Source of the DNA: Budorcas taxicolor
Taxonomy: Eukaryota > Chordata > Mammalia > Artiodactyla > Bovidae
Reading direction: 5' to 3'
Assembly: GCF_023091745.1 (NCBI RefSeq)
Contig: NC_068913.1
Coordinates: forward strand, 35,780,501 to 35,844,500
DNA: 64,000 bases
Shown: in pieces, positions 10,765 through 21,905 of the stretch
Numbering within the stretch: the stretch's first letter is position 1
How the letters are laid out: every line of letters begins with the position of its first letter
Notes under the pieces: model-generated
Told to the model about the DNA's origin: nothing
Databases searched by the model: none
What the model saw: only the letters and a program-made list of their open reading frames with translations
Translations under genes and position numbers: made by a program

Positions 10765-11235
10765 GGTGGTGCATATATACAATGGAATACTATTGAGCCA
10801 CAAAACGAAATGAAATTGTGTCATTTGTAGAGATGAGGACGGACTTAGAGACTGTTATACAGAGTGAAGTAAGTCAGAGAAAGACAAATATAATGTTCAT
10901 GCATATATGTAGAATCTAGAAAAATGATATAGATGATCTTATTTGCAAAGCACAAATAGAGACACAGACATAGAGAACAAATCTATAGATGCCAAGGGGG
11001 AAGTGGTGTTGGGAGGAATTAGCAGATTGAGATGGACACATGTACTATTGATACTATGCATAAAACGGATGACTATGAGAATATACTGCATAGCACAGAG
11101 AGGTCTACTTATTGCACTGAGGTGACCTGAATGAGAAGAAAGTCAAAAGGGCAGGGTTATATGTATATTTTGCTGTACAGTAGGACTAACAACATTGTAA
11201 AGTAACTATACTCCAATAAAAATAATTTAAAAATG
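10765..11235 (+). mobile_element. L1 3' end
   Basis: Forward L1: the end of ORF2 (CAATGGAATACTATTGAGCC, AGTGAAGTAAGTCAGA), the 3' UTR (GAGACACAGACATAGAGAAC, TATACTGCATAGCACAGAGA) and tail ACTCCAATAAAAATAATTT. Imperfect flanks AGGAGCAACTGGAGG and AAGGAACTGGAATG may be a diverged TSD. Confidence 0.88.
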
Positions 11236-11899
11236 AAAGGAACTGGAATGATTAGCTAAAAACAAAATAAAGGAAGTCTGGCTTAGTGAGTTGAAGAAAG
11301 AGAGTTGCTTATTAGAAAAGTTGTATTTTAGCTCACAGACTAGACAAATGTGAAGGGAAAAATGAGATCTTAAAGGCTAGAGGAGTCAGATATAAAAGGG
11401 AAAGAACTCAACCTGCACTTAATTGCTCTGAAGAAGGTAAAGGCAAGATATTGGTTTAGTTGGTACTAGGACAGAAAAGGTGACTGGGACTCACAGAATT
11501 CTGACAGAAAGAGAATAGCAGGATTAAATAACTATGCTGGGAGGAACTAGGATCCAAATGACTATGGAGAAGAAATTCTTAAAGCTGAAGAGAGAGAATT
11601 CCTTGTGAGAATATTTGTGTCATTATACCTGGAAGACCAGGATGACTATGCCATTCAGTTATAAGGAAATTTGGACACATTTACAAGGAGGAACTTAGGA
11701 ATATTAGTGCAAAATACTCGAACCGTTATGAATTATTACAAGGGGAAGTCAGGTATTCTCTTTGTCCTGAGGGAACCTACCTGAGATTTATGGAATTCAT
11801 ATTCTGTGGGAAGACACAACAAAGATGAGATGCATAGAACAACAAGATTGTGGTTTTGACTATATGTCAGTCTATAGCGAAACACCCTAATGGTGGGAA
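11236..11899. other. No recognised feature
   Basis: A purine-rich plus strand with many GAAG/GGA motifs; no repeat family, gene or RNA is recognised. Confidence 0.45.
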
Positions 11900-12106
11900 G
11901 TGTTAGTTGCTCAGTTGTATCCTACTCTTTGTCACCCCATGAACTGTAGCCTGAAAGGCTCCTCTGTCCATGGGGATTCTCCAGGCCAGAATACTGGAGT
12001 GGGTAGCCATTCCTGTCTCCAGGGGATCTTCCCAACCCAGGGATTGAACCCAGGTCTCCCGTACAGCAGGCAGATTCTCTACTGTCTGAGGCACCAGGGA
12101 GTTACC
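11900..12106 (-). mobile_element. Bov-tA SINE, near full length
   Basis: Reverse Bov-tA from the tail (TTAGTTGCTCAGTTGTATCC) to the tRNA-derived head (AGGGATTGAACCCAGGTCTC). All parts are present in order. Confidence 0.9.
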
Positions 12107-12292
12107 CAGAAAAAGGAGAGAAAATGGGCAAAATACTTCAGGCAGACCCAGGCTAACTGATTTTATCTCTCTTACTCTGATGAGGCTCCAGAAGAGAACA
12201 TCTAGAGGAGTTAAAAAAACAAGCTTCCTGACTAGAAAAACCCATGGAAAGTCAATGGAGAGAAGTCAAGCTCAGCAAACTCAACTAGTACA

Positions 12293-12401
12293 GGAATGGG
12301 TAGCTTTTTGCTTCTCCAGGGGATCTTCCCATCCTAGGGATAGAACCCAGGTCTCCACATTGCAGGTGGATTCTTTACCAGCTAAGCCACACAGGAAGCC
12401 C
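12293..12401 (-). mobile_element. Bov-tA SINE, head half
   Basis: GGAATGGGTAGCTTTTTGCT, CAGGGGATCTTCCCATCC, then the reversed head to ACAGGAAGCCC. The 3' body is absent. Confidence 0.88.
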
Positions 12402-13702
12402 AAACAGAGAAACCAACTCAAATAATAATTGAATTGTTGCAAGTCATTATGGATGTTGCATCATTAGACATTGCTGATGACTCAACACTGGGGTGAGAGA
12501 AACACAGAACCCAAAGGAGAAATGAGTATTAAGATAGGTCAAATATAAAGAGAAATGAGTATTAAGATAGGTCAAATATACTGAACAGGAGAAAAGGTGC
12601 TTTAAATGACTAAGGCTGCTGACATTGCAATTTTTCAAACATTGCAAAAAACAAAACTAAAACAAAACAAGCAACTTGAAGATGGGAATAGTATAACTGG
12701 ATGATTTTCTCCTGATAGACTTATTCCTAACGTTAACCTGTTGGTGGCATTGAGCTTAATCTTACAGGTTGTGGATTCCAAGCATCTCTTATAAACTGAC
12801 TAGTATTTTAGCCAGACTGACACTGAAATTCTCTCTATCCATTTTCCTTTCTCTCAGATATCAGTGATGCTTTGGCATTCCTGAATACTGTATTTAGAAG
12901 AATAATGTTGAATGTGATAACTTTTAGAGATAGGTAATGCTTTTTATCCCTAAATTTCCTGGATATGCAGCAAATGCTATGATAATATTTAATACCCTAT
13001 TAACTTTTCAAACCATTAAAAGGGCTTTTCTTGAGAGATTTAGTGATGAATATATTGTCTTGAGTATCTAGAAGGATTAACAAGACTGGAACCTCTGAAG
13101 TCTTCTCCCTAGCATAAAGAATTCACCCTGTTGAGGCTGAGTGGAATAAAAATATGAGGAGCATTGATTTTGGACTACTAATTTCATAGAGATTTTAACT
13201 TGTAAGGTCAATAGGATTTAATTTCTGTTGACTGTGTGGCTTTTTAATTTTTTCCCAAGAAATTTTAATGAGGTTTATATTTAGATTGGGATATATCTTT
13301 ACTTCTGTTTTATAGTTGGAGAATCTTCATGATGTCATTTGTGTATATTGTGTATTCTCTGGTGGAAAGTACTGAATACAATGACTGGCTATAACTTGGA
13401 ATAGGGACTAGAACATCATATCAGCTTTCCTCAAAAGATGGCTGTGTAACTTGAGATTATAAATGCATTGTCAACACATCTTTAAACTTTTATCTCCCTT
13501 TATTTAGTCAGATGGCTATTCTACCTGAATACTCAAAATCAACATTGGACTGGCACTTTAAATTTTATGAAGTAGTTTCATGTACACTGTCAATTGATTA
13601 ATTCATCTATCTGCCCATTAATCTTCTTATCCATCCTTCACCTGTCTTGAATACATACCTGTATGTTTTCCAAGCAAATGAAGATGTTCACTTCAAGGAG
13701 TT
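12402..13702. other. No recognised feature apart from one tandem duplication
   Basis: A+T-rich, apparently unique. It contains the 33-base duplication listed separately. No gene is seen. Confidence 0.45.
12517..12580. repeat. 33-base tandem duplication, two copies
   Basis: The unit starting GAGAAATGAGTATTAAGATA at 12,517 is repeated at 12,550 with no mismatch over 31 bases. The absence of divergence indicates a recent duplication or an assembly artefact. Confidence 0.9.
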
Positions 13703-13828
13703 TGGGGGAAAATGGATAGATGTATATGTATGGTGAGTCCCTTTGCTGTCCACATGAAACTATTACAATGTTGCTAATCAGCTGTATGCTAATATAAAAT
13801 AAAAAGTTTTAAAAATATTATTTACACA
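13703..13828 (+). mobile_element. Older L1 3' end
   Basis: GGTGAGTCCCTTTGCTGTCC, CATGAAACTATTACAATGTT and AATATAAAATAAAAAGTTTT are the L1 3' UTR end of an artiodactyl or older subfamily, with an A-rich tail. Confidence 0.8.
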
Positions 13829-14289
13829 GTCAAGATGATATTAAAATATCTGATTGGTACTAAGCAAGTAATGATACTTGAATGAGTAAATAAACGAGTA
13901 GGTAATTTACATGTAATTTATGATTAATACCATTTTACATTTATATTGTATAGTAAAATGTTAAGGCATTCGAAAGAAGGAGAATCTGCAGCTCAATAAA
14001 ATCAGGTGAATTTTTAAAGGTTACACTGCTGGTGGGTATCAGACCATGGAACTCAGACTGCCTTTTTTCTCCTAAATAAGGGTCCTTTCCATTACAGTGT
14101 TATCCCTATAGAAAACATGATTCTACTATTTTTTTATGGTTCTAGTTTCCTTTTTAAAAAAAATATATTTGTGGGGATATAAATCTAAAGGAAAACAACT
14201 TTTGACTAGTAGTAATTTACCTTCCTTGAGGTGACCAGTGGTGACATAATTGATTTTGTTGCCATTGATTAAAAGCCACATTAAGTTGA

Positions 14290-14520
14290 AAACTGTCAGC
14301 TGAGGCCAGAGATAACATTTTCATAATGACTTTTAATAAACATGGAAGAAGTGTTCATTGCATTCATAAATTTGATTAATGATATTTTCCCAGGGCCCAA
14401 AGAAATGAGCTGCTCATTTGCATGCTTAATTGCTGTGTTCCAGGTCCATTTTCCTGCAATACGGATTTGGGATGCTTTTAGTAACATTAGAAATCTCAAA
14501 ATGGTCATATTTCCACTTAC
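14290..14520. promoter_or_regulatory. Possible conserved non-coding block (octamer + homeodomain sites)
   Basis: No repeat is recognised here. Near 14,407-14,440 the sequence GCTGCTCATTTGCATGCTTA carries an exact ATTTGCAT octamer (POU-factor site) followed within a few bases by TTAATTG (homeodomain core). The block is less A+T-rich than its surroundings and lies between old repeats. Octamers occur by chance, so function is only a suggestion. Confidence 0.25.
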
Positions 14521-14689
14521 CTGAAGTGGAGAATATTTGAATTCAGTCAGGTTTTTACTATGGTGAAAATATAGATATGATTTCTTTTATCTAGAAAGAA
14601 ATATCTAGCAGGTATTTCTGAACTCCTGACATGCCCCCTCCAGGACCTCTTCCTCCTCGAGTCTTCCATAGTTAGTAAGTGACAACTCC

Positions 14690-15215
14690 ATTCTTCCAGT
14701 TTTTATTCTGAAAACCTCGGTTTAATACTTGAAGCTTCTCTTTCTCTCCTATCATCTTTACCTTCAAAGTAAAACCCTAATCTGTCCACTTGTCAGCATC
14801 TCTTGTCTCCTTACTTCTGCTTTTGTACATTTTCAGATGTCAACCCAGTGGCCAACACATTGTGTCAATCTTATGTTCGGAAATCTCCAGTGTTTCTTCT
14901 TCTGTTGGAGAAAATCCCTAAGTCTTAACTTGCCCAACAAGACTCCATATGATCTATACGTCCCTCTCTAGTCACGCTGCCCCCTGAATTATCTTTCACA
15001 ATTACAGCCCCTCACCACCACTCTACTCCAGCCTTACTAAGCCCACCAGACATCTTTCTTCAGGGTTTTTGCCAGTTATTTCCTTTCTCTCCACATCCTC
15101 CATGACCAAGTGCTTATTAAGTTCCTTTGTCCTTCACCATAAAGTCCCCAGACATGCTATCTAATATGTCAACACATTATCCTTTACTCTTTTTTCTTCT
15201 TTCATATATCTGGTT
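14690..15215 (+). mobile_element. L2 LINE, C-terminal ORF and 3' UTR region (diverged)
   Basis: The pyrimidine-rich strand follows the L2 consensus order: CACTCTACTCCAGCCTTACT, then TTCAGGGTTTTTGCCAGTTA (cf. CAGGGCCTTTGCACTTGCTG), then TCCTTTGTCCTTCACC. The order and spacing support L2; identity is low. Confidence 0.55.
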
Positions 15216-16016
15216 ATCTAACAATATATAGTTTTTAAAAAATATTTGTGAAGGCCAAAAGTAGAGTAGCTGTAGGAAAACTAGACACACTCATTTCATC
15301 TCAGAAGCAAGTCTGATGTTTATATTAATAGTTGAAAGTCCCTATAGAACTGCTCAGATTACACTGATGGAGAAAAAGTTAACCAGAGAGAATGCTTTTA
15401 TGGCAAGGACTGGGTGAGGCTGATCTTCAGTGCTTTTGGCTTTAAAGTTTGATGAGGTGTCTATACCATAATTGATAGGTAAACACTTTAAAAAGGTGCT
15501 CAGTTCATCAGTGGGGACTGGGTATGACTGGACAGAGAACAAGAGCTTTTACTCTCCCTGCATCTATGATTCTTTGCACCTAAAGTACTAGAATTGCAAA
15601 TGACAGTTTGGAGCATACAGTCCTGCACAGAACTCATACTGAGCCTGCTGCACATGTTACTGAGGATATATGTAGCCTACCTATCTTCCCTTTATCAAAT
15701 AAAATTTTCATTAAAGTATTTCAAGCAAATGGTTAACAAATTAAATGGCACAGAAACATCAAATGCCAAGCAGGGCAACTTCTTACAGTTGTTTCCTTGT
15801 TTTGGGAAACTATAGTATCTTGAAACTGTTTATACTGCTCTTTCTTGATTTATCAATTCTAGAAATGATTATTTCTTTTCTATGATATAGAAAGGAATTA
15901 GTTCACTTCTATCATTTTGTACCTGCCAACTTCCTGATGTAGTTATTCCATCATTTTCTAGTTTCTTTCTTTATGAAATAATAGCGCGCACGCTCTCTCT
16001 GTGTTTCTGTGTATGT
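15216..16016. other. No recognised feature
   Basis: Apparently unique; short frames on both strands show no domain. Confidence 0.45.
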
Positions 16017-16226
16017 GGGCTTCCTCAGTGACTCATTGTTAAAGCGTCCACCTGCCAATGCAGGAGACACAGGAGACTCAAGTTTGATCACTGGGTTAGG
16101 AAAATGCCTTGTAGTCAGAAATGGAAACCTACTCCCATATTCTGGCCTGGGAAATCCCATGGATAGGGGAAGCCTGGACAGCTATAGTCTGTGGAGTTGC
16201 AAAGGGTTGTACATGACTGAGCGTGC
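16017..16226 (+). mobile_element. Bov-tA SINE, full length, diverged
   Basis: GGGCTTCCTCAGTGACTCAT head, CCAATGCAGGAGACACAGGA, body ATCCCATGGATAGGGGAAGC, tail CATGACTGAGCGTGC. A TA/TG microsatellite follows the tail. Confidence 0.85.
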
Positions 16227-16232
16227 AGGCAG

Positions 16233-16300
16233 GAATATATATATATATGTGTGTGTGTGTGTAAATTTATATATACTCACACATATATACAGACACACAT
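16233..16300. repeat. (TA)n(TG)n microsatellite
   Basis: An alternating TA run, then a TG run, then imperfect CACA/TATA. It probably grew from the A-rich tail of the SINE just upstream. Confidence 0.85.
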
Positions 16301-16408
16301 TTATTATTCTTTGAAATATAGACTGTAACTCTTGGTTCTCTACAGTTTATAATAAGACTATTAGTGGCTCCTGTTCTTTCAAAAATATTTTCAATTATGT
16401 AATTCTTC

Positions 16409-16920
16409 CAATTTTGTTGAAGTAATTTTGATATACAGCACCAAGTTTAAGGTATACAATAAAATGATTTGCAATATATACAAGGTAATTATCACCATAA
16501 ATTTAGTGAATGTCCATCATGGAATATAGATACAAAATTAAAGACATAGAAAAAAATATTTTTCTTGTGAGGAGAACCCTAAGGATTCATTCTCTTAACA
16601 ACTTTCATATATAACTTGCAGCTGCTGCTGCTGCTGCATTGCTTCAGTCGTGTCCGACTCTGTGTGACCCCATAGATGGCAGCCCACCATACTCCCCCAT
16701 CCCTGGGATTCTCCAGGCAAGAACACTGGAGTGGGTTGCCATTTCCTTCTCCAGCTTGCAGCAGTGTTGATTATATTTATCATATTGTATGTTATATGCT
16801 GTGTATTGATTTTATAATTAGAAGTTTGTATGTTTTGACTGCCTTCATCCAGGTCCCCCTCTCCCATGCTTATCCTCTGGTAACCACAAATCTGATGTCT
16901 TTTTCTATGAATTTGATTTT
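16409..16920 (-). mobile_element. Old L1 3' end (interrupted by BOV-A2)
   Basis: Reversed old-type L1 3' UTR: TTGTTGAAGTAATTTTGATA, AGGTAATTATCACCATAAAT, then after the SINE ATAATTAGAAGTTTGTATGT and TCCTCTGGTAACCACAAATC. Strongly diverged. Confidence 0.75.
16621..16754 (-). mobile_element. BOV-A2 SINE monomer
   Basis: GCTGCTGCTGCTGCTG tail, GCTTCAGTCGTGTCCGACTC, then to CATTTCCTTCTCCA. The flanks CTTGCAGC on both sides are consistent with a short TSD. Confidence 0.9.
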
Positions 16921-17300
16921 TTTTGAAGTATAGTTGATCTACACTTATGTTAGTTCCTATTACACAACCCAGTGATTTGTTATTTCTGTATATTTAAAAC
17001 ATCACCACATTATGTCTAGTTACAATATGTCAGCATCTAAAGATATCATTTAGCTATTGATTACTTTCCCACTCTGTACGTTTCATACCTGTGACTCATC
17101 TATTTTGCAACTTGAAGTTTATACCTCTCAGTCTCCCTCACCTATTTCTTTCCTCCCCCATCTGGCAACCAGCTGTTTGTTCCCTGCATCTATAACTCTG
17201 TTTCTGTTTTGTTGTATTTGTTCATTTCTTTGTTCTTTAGATTCTACATATAAGTGAAATCATATGGCGTTTGTGTTTCTCTGATGTATTTTGCTTGACA
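16921..17300 (-). mobile_element. Second old L1 3' end
   Basis: A new poly-T (TTTTTTTTGAAGTATAGTTG) starts a second reversed L1: TAGCTATTGATTACTTTCCC, TGCAACTTGAAGTTTATACC, ATATAAGTGAAATCATATGG. It lies in the first L1, or directly behind it. Confidence 0.78.
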
Positions 17301-18051
17301 ACTTTTGTTTACTTCCCTTGTGATTTGATGACTATCCTGTTATGTTTGGATTCCATTCTCTCTTTGGTAATGTGTCATCTATTATAGATTTTTAGTTTGT
17401 GATTACCATGTGGTTTATATATATATATGTATATGTGATTAGTCTTCCTGTTATTTTGACCTCTAATTTCCCCATTCCTATCTACTAACTTCTGTCAGAT
17501 ATGTCCTTATTCTTACACTGTTAAAGCAGATTGTTTTTATTTTTTAAACATGATGTTTTGTCTATAGGTTTAATTTTAAAAGTTGACAACTTGCAAAGAT
17601 CTGCTTATGATTGTGCAAATTTTGTTCAGGGAAGAGAAAATCAATTTGCCAAATTTATATCGTGTTTTCTGAATTCCAAAGATAGACCTGTATGTCTAAT
17701 ACCAAGTTGAAATGTATTCTTTCTTTTTGAATTCTACTCATTGCTGAAAACCCTGCTACATTTTAGTCTGCATGATATGCTAAAAGCAGTCATCTTAGAC
17801 TGTTTTTATCTCCTGGAATTTCTGATAGCCCCTTTTATTTTCTTGTGGAGAGAACACACATATGTCTTCATTACTGTTTCCTTGTTATATTTCAGCTTGT
17901 TAATGATTTTTGTTTCTGTATTGGATACATTCTGTTTTTTCCTAAAGCTCACTGAATCTTATTTGAAGCCATTATCTTATAACTGAACTATGGTCCTGTA
18001 TAGCTTCTTGCTCCTGGAGTTTTTAATTGTCATGTACTGTGTATCTTTTGT
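17301..18051. other. Probably old L1-derived, not assigned
   Basis: Near 17,395 TAGTTTGTGATTACCATGTG resembles an old L1 in reverse. The remainder is A+T-rich and unassigned. No gene is seen. Confidence 0.35.
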
Positions 18052-18394
18052 GGGCTTCCATGGTGGCTCAGCTGGTAAAGAATCTGCCTGCAGTGCAGGA
18101 AACCCTGGTTTGATTCCTGGATTGGGAAGATTCCCTGGAGAAGGGATATGGTACCTACTCCAGTATTCTTGGACTTCCCCGGTGGTTCAACTGGTAAAGA
18201 ATCAGCCTGTAATGCAGGAGAGGGAGACCTGGGTTTGATCCCTGGGTTGGGAAGATCCCTTGGAGGAGAGCATGGCAACCCACTCCAATATTCTTCCTTG
18301 AAGAATCCCCATGGACAGAGGAGCCTGGCGGGCTACAGTCCATGGGGTCACAAAGAGTCAGACACAGCTGAGTGACTAAGCACAGCACAGCACA
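18052..18394 (+). mobile_element. Bov-tA SINE tandem dimer
   Basis: A first head-only unit (18,052-18,170: GGGCTTCCATGGTGGCTCAG to CCAGTATTCTT) is joined directly to a full unit (18,171-18,394) with an AGTCAGACACAGCTGAGTGA tail. TATCTTTTG before and TATCTTGTG after suggest one insertion of a dimeric RNA. Confidence 0.88.
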
Positions 18395-18639
18395 TATATC
18401 TTGTGTCATTTCCTACTCAAATTTTTATCATCATATTGATCCAGTTACCCCTTGTCCTTACCTTTTTTGTTGTTGTTGCTGAGAACTGTCCCTTTGGTAT
18501 GCTTCCTGCTCTCCTGGAGCTTATATTCTATTGAGGGATAAAGGCAGTTAACATGATAAAAACATTTCATGCTTTTGTATACTGATTCTACTTAGTATTA
18601 GGGAGAAGAATACTTAGGAAGTAGGAAATTCTAACTACA

Positions 18640-18710
18640 ACAGAGAAGTCTGGCAGGCTGTAGTTCATAGCGTCACAAAGAGTCAGACAGAACTGAAGCA
18701 ACTTAACACA
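18640..18710 (+). mobile_element. Bov-tA SINE 3' fragment
   Basis: CAGAGAAGTCTGGCAGGCTG, then CACAAAGAGTCAGACAGAAC and GAAGCAACTTAACACA. Only the last ~70 bases remain. Confidence 0.8.
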
Positions 18711-19457
18711 CATGCACACTAAGTAGGCTTTAGTGGCCTGACTAGTGTTAAAGCTAGGATTCTTTTTAAACAAAGAAAGTAATGTATTCTAATTTTCAAA
18801 CAGTAAGATTTGCAAATGAACTTTTAAAACAAAACCTATCTGTTACAACCCATTGGTTAAGTTGGCAGTTGACTACTTGGCAAAGTTATTCTAAATGAAA
18901 AACTATTACTTTAACAGCCTATCTAGGTGGAAATCATAGGTTTCTTTTATTACTTATAGGTGTTGTGGCACTTAAAACTCATTATTAATTTATAAGAATT
19001 ACATAATATTGTTAGGCTCTAAGCCTTTTGAAATATTGGCTAATTTGATACATAAAGAATCTGGTGTGTCCTTAAATCTGGTGTGTCCTGTATATAAAAA
19101 GATTAGTATGATTGTTTTGGTAAAAAGTTATAGAATTGTTTTTTGCAGTTCCTTCTTTTTTGGTCTGTTACATATCAAATAGAGATAAAGGTAAAAAAAA
19201 AAAAAAGAAGAAAACAATATCCAAATGTTCTCATTAATTCAAGGTGTGAGGTTCCCTGGAAAGAAATGCAATTATACCCTAGAGGCAGCCAGATTTCTGA
19301 GTCTTAAATTTGCCACTTTAGCTGTTCTAGCTATTTTAACTATTTTGTTCTGTTCATATATCACACATAGAATCCATCTGTATATATACCAGGGTCTAAA
19401 TATTTAACCAGGATTTTAATTTACTACTAGTTGAAATGAAAAGCTGTATTTCTAGGC
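18711..19457. other. No recognised feature
   Basis: A+T-rich; includes CTGGTGTGTCCT repeated twice near 19,060-19,090 and an A run near 19,190. No repeat family or gene is recognised. Confidence 0.45.
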
Positions 19458-19468
19458 AGGTTTAGTTT

Positions 19469-20851
19469 CAGTTCAGTTCAGTTCAGTCGCTCAGTCGTGT
19501 CCGACTCTTTGCGACCCCATGAATCGCAGCACGCCAGGCCTCCCTGTCCATCACCATCTCCCGGAGTTCACTCAGACTCACGTCCATCGAGTCCGTGATG
19601 CCATCCAGCCATCTCATCCTCTGTCATCCCCTTCTCCTCCTGCCCCCAATCCCTCCCAGCATCAGAGTCTTTTCCAGTGAGTCAACTCTTTGCATGAGGT
19701 GTCCAAAGTACTGGAGCTTCAGCTTTAGCATCATTCCTTCCAAAGAGATCCCTGGGCTGATCTCCTTTAGAATGGACTGGTTGGATCTCCTTGCAGTCCA
19801 AGGGACTCTCAAGAGTCTTCTCCAACACCACAGTTCAAAAGCATTAATTCTTTGGCTCTCAGCCTCCTTCACAGTCCAACTCTCACATCCATACATGACC
19901 ACAGGAAAAATCATAGCCTCGACGAGACGGACCTTAGTCATCAAAGTAATGTCTCTGCTTTTGAATATGCTATCTAGGTTGGTCATAACTTTTCTTCCAA
20001 GGAGTAAGCATCTTTTAATTTCATGGCTGCAGTCACCATCTGCAGGATTTTGGACCCCCCAAAAATAAAGTCTGACACTGTTTCCACTGATTCCCCATCT
20101 ATTTCCCATGAAGTGATGGGACCATATGTCATGATCTTCGTTTTCTGAATGTTGAGCTTTAAGCCAACTTTTTCACTCTCCTCTTTCACTTTCATCAAGA
20201 GGCTTTTGAGTTCCTCTTCACTTTCTGCCATAAGGGTGGTGTCATCTGCATATCTGAGGTTATTGATATTTCTCCCGGCCATCTTGATTCCAGCTTGTGT
20301 TTCTTCCAGTCCAGCGTTTCTCATGATGTACTCTGCATAGAAGTTAAATAAGCAGGGTGACAGTATACAGCCTTGATGCACTCATTTTCCTATTTGGAAC
20401 CAGTCTGTTGTTCCATGTCCAGTTCTTACTGTTGCTTCCTGACCTGCATACAGATTTCTCAAGAGGCAGGTTAGGTGGTCTGATATTCCCATCTCTTGAA
20501 GAATTTTCCACAGTTGATTGTGATCCACACAGTCAAAGGCTTTGGCATAGTCAATAAAGCAGAAATAGATGTTTTTCTGGAACTCTCTTGCTTTTTCCAT
20601 GATCCAGCGGATGTTGGCAATTTGATCTCTGGTTCCTCTGCCTTTTCTAAAACCAGCTTGAACATCAGGAAGTTCACGGTTCACGTATTGCTGAAGCCTG
20701 GCTTGGAGAATTTTGAACATTACTTTACTAGCATGTGAGATGAGTGCAATTGTGTGGTAGTTTGAGCATTCTTTGGCATTGCCTTTCTTTGGGGTTGGAA
20801 TGAAAACTGACCTTTTCCAGTCCTGTGGCCACTGCTGAGTTTTCCAAATTT
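19469..20851 (-). mobile_element. BovB LINE, 5' truncated, with TSD
   Basis: BovB on the minus strand from the CAGTTCAGTTCAGTTCAGTC tail inward to within the reverse transcriptase. The 11-base repeat AGGTTTAGTTT at 19,458-19,468 and 20,852-20,862 is a perfect TSD. About 1.38 kb of the ~3.2 kb element was copied. Confidence 0.95.
19624..20720 (-). pseudogene. BovB reverse transcriptase, C-terminal relic
   Basis: The RTE-clade ORF2 encodes endonuclease plus reverse transcriptase. Read from 20,720 downward, the RT palm is clear: FRKGRGTRDQIANI, motif A FIDYAKAFDCVDH, and catalytic LRYADDTTLMAE near 20,230, all with key aspartates intact. A single TGA at 20,382-20,384 replaces a glycine codon between motifs A and C without shifting the frame. 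Near 20,050 a lost base shifts the frame; the C-terminal region (CESWTVKEAE, FELWCWRRLLRVPWTARRSN) continues in another frame to about 19,624. The endonuclease domain was never copied. Confidence 0.92.
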
Positions 20852-21080
20852 AGGTTTAGTTTATGATATTTTTATTTTTGGTTTTACTTTCATGTGCTCA
20901 GAGATTTCTTCAATCTAAGGGACAGAGTATAACCAAGATGGCAACACTAATTACAAAAATTAAGCAATAACCTTAGCAAAAGTTTATTTTGCTTATTACT
21001 TATATCCCTTATTACTTCAAATTTTAGAATAAAAATAATCATTATACTTGTAGAAATTCAAATGAGAAATGAGAAAGAAT

Positions 21081-21704
21081 TGATCTTGGGTCGCTTCAGT
21101 CTGCAAAGACTTGGAGTGGGGCTTTGGTTCCTAGCTGGAGTTTGGGACTGGGTCTTGGAGGTGAGAACATCAGATCCTAGCCACTAGACCTGTGGTTGGT
21201 GACAAAGGCCCTGGCCCTTCAACTTTGCAGAAAAGAATTTTCACAAAGATGGAAAGTAGTGAAGCAAGTATTTATTAGGAGGAAAAAAATAGTATAGTAT
21301 GTGTGAATAGATACATGGGCAGACTCAGGGAGAGAGAGAGGCACTGAGTTGCATCCTCATGACAGTTGGAATTACTTTTATGGGGCATTTCTTCTGGGTT
21401 TCCTTTGGCCAATCATTTTGATTGGCCTGGTTCACAGTCCATATTTGGTATATCTCAGGATCTTCCAATGTGTGCACACACATCTCTTAGTCAAGATGGA
21501 TTTTAGCAAAAAGGCATCAAGGAGCCTTTTTCATGTATGTGTGGTTGGCGAAGTCTCTTGACTTGGAGAATAAGAAATATGTGGTCTGGGCAGGGCCCAG
21601 CCTCCTTCCTCAGTTATACTGCTTTTCTCGTTTTGGAGTTTCAGGTCATAGGGAATGAATCTCCAATTGCTTTTCCCTGATGGGCCCATCTGCTTCCTGC
21701 CTCA
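21081..21704 (-). mobile_element. Solo LTR of an endogenous retrovirus (ERV1-like)
   Basis: On the minus strand the 624-base unit begins TGAGGCAGGAAGCAGATGGG and ends CGACCCAAGATCA, the TG...CA ends of an LTR. GAAT lies on both sides (21,077-21,080; 21,705-21,708), the 4-base TSD usual for gammaretrovirus-like ERV1. Inside, in order, are a TATA-like box (CCCCATAAAAG, ~21,380) and, about 105 bases downstream, an AATAAA poly(A) signal (~21,271), giving a U3-R-U5 layout. No primer-binding site, gag, pol or env lies next to it, so it is a solo LTR left by recombination between the two LTRs. It resembles bovine BTLTR-type LTRs, but I cannot fix the family. Confidence 0.85.
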
Positions 21705-21905
21705 GAATGAGTTAAAACATTTATAAGACAGTTCTAATTTCTCTAAGGCAATTTATTTATGTAAATTAAATGTCAAATTAATAGCTTCCTGGCTGTAAAA
21801 ATGTGATGTATTTAAAGCAAAAAGTCCACTACTATTCCTGAAACCTACTTTACTTCCTTTGTGTGCCCTGCTGTGAGCATAAACCTTTATTTCCAGGTGT
21901 CTTCT

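Noticed and set aside
21081..21704. Possible complete provirus at the LTR
   Set aside because: TSD GAAT lies directly on each side of a single LTR; no internal viral genes flank it.
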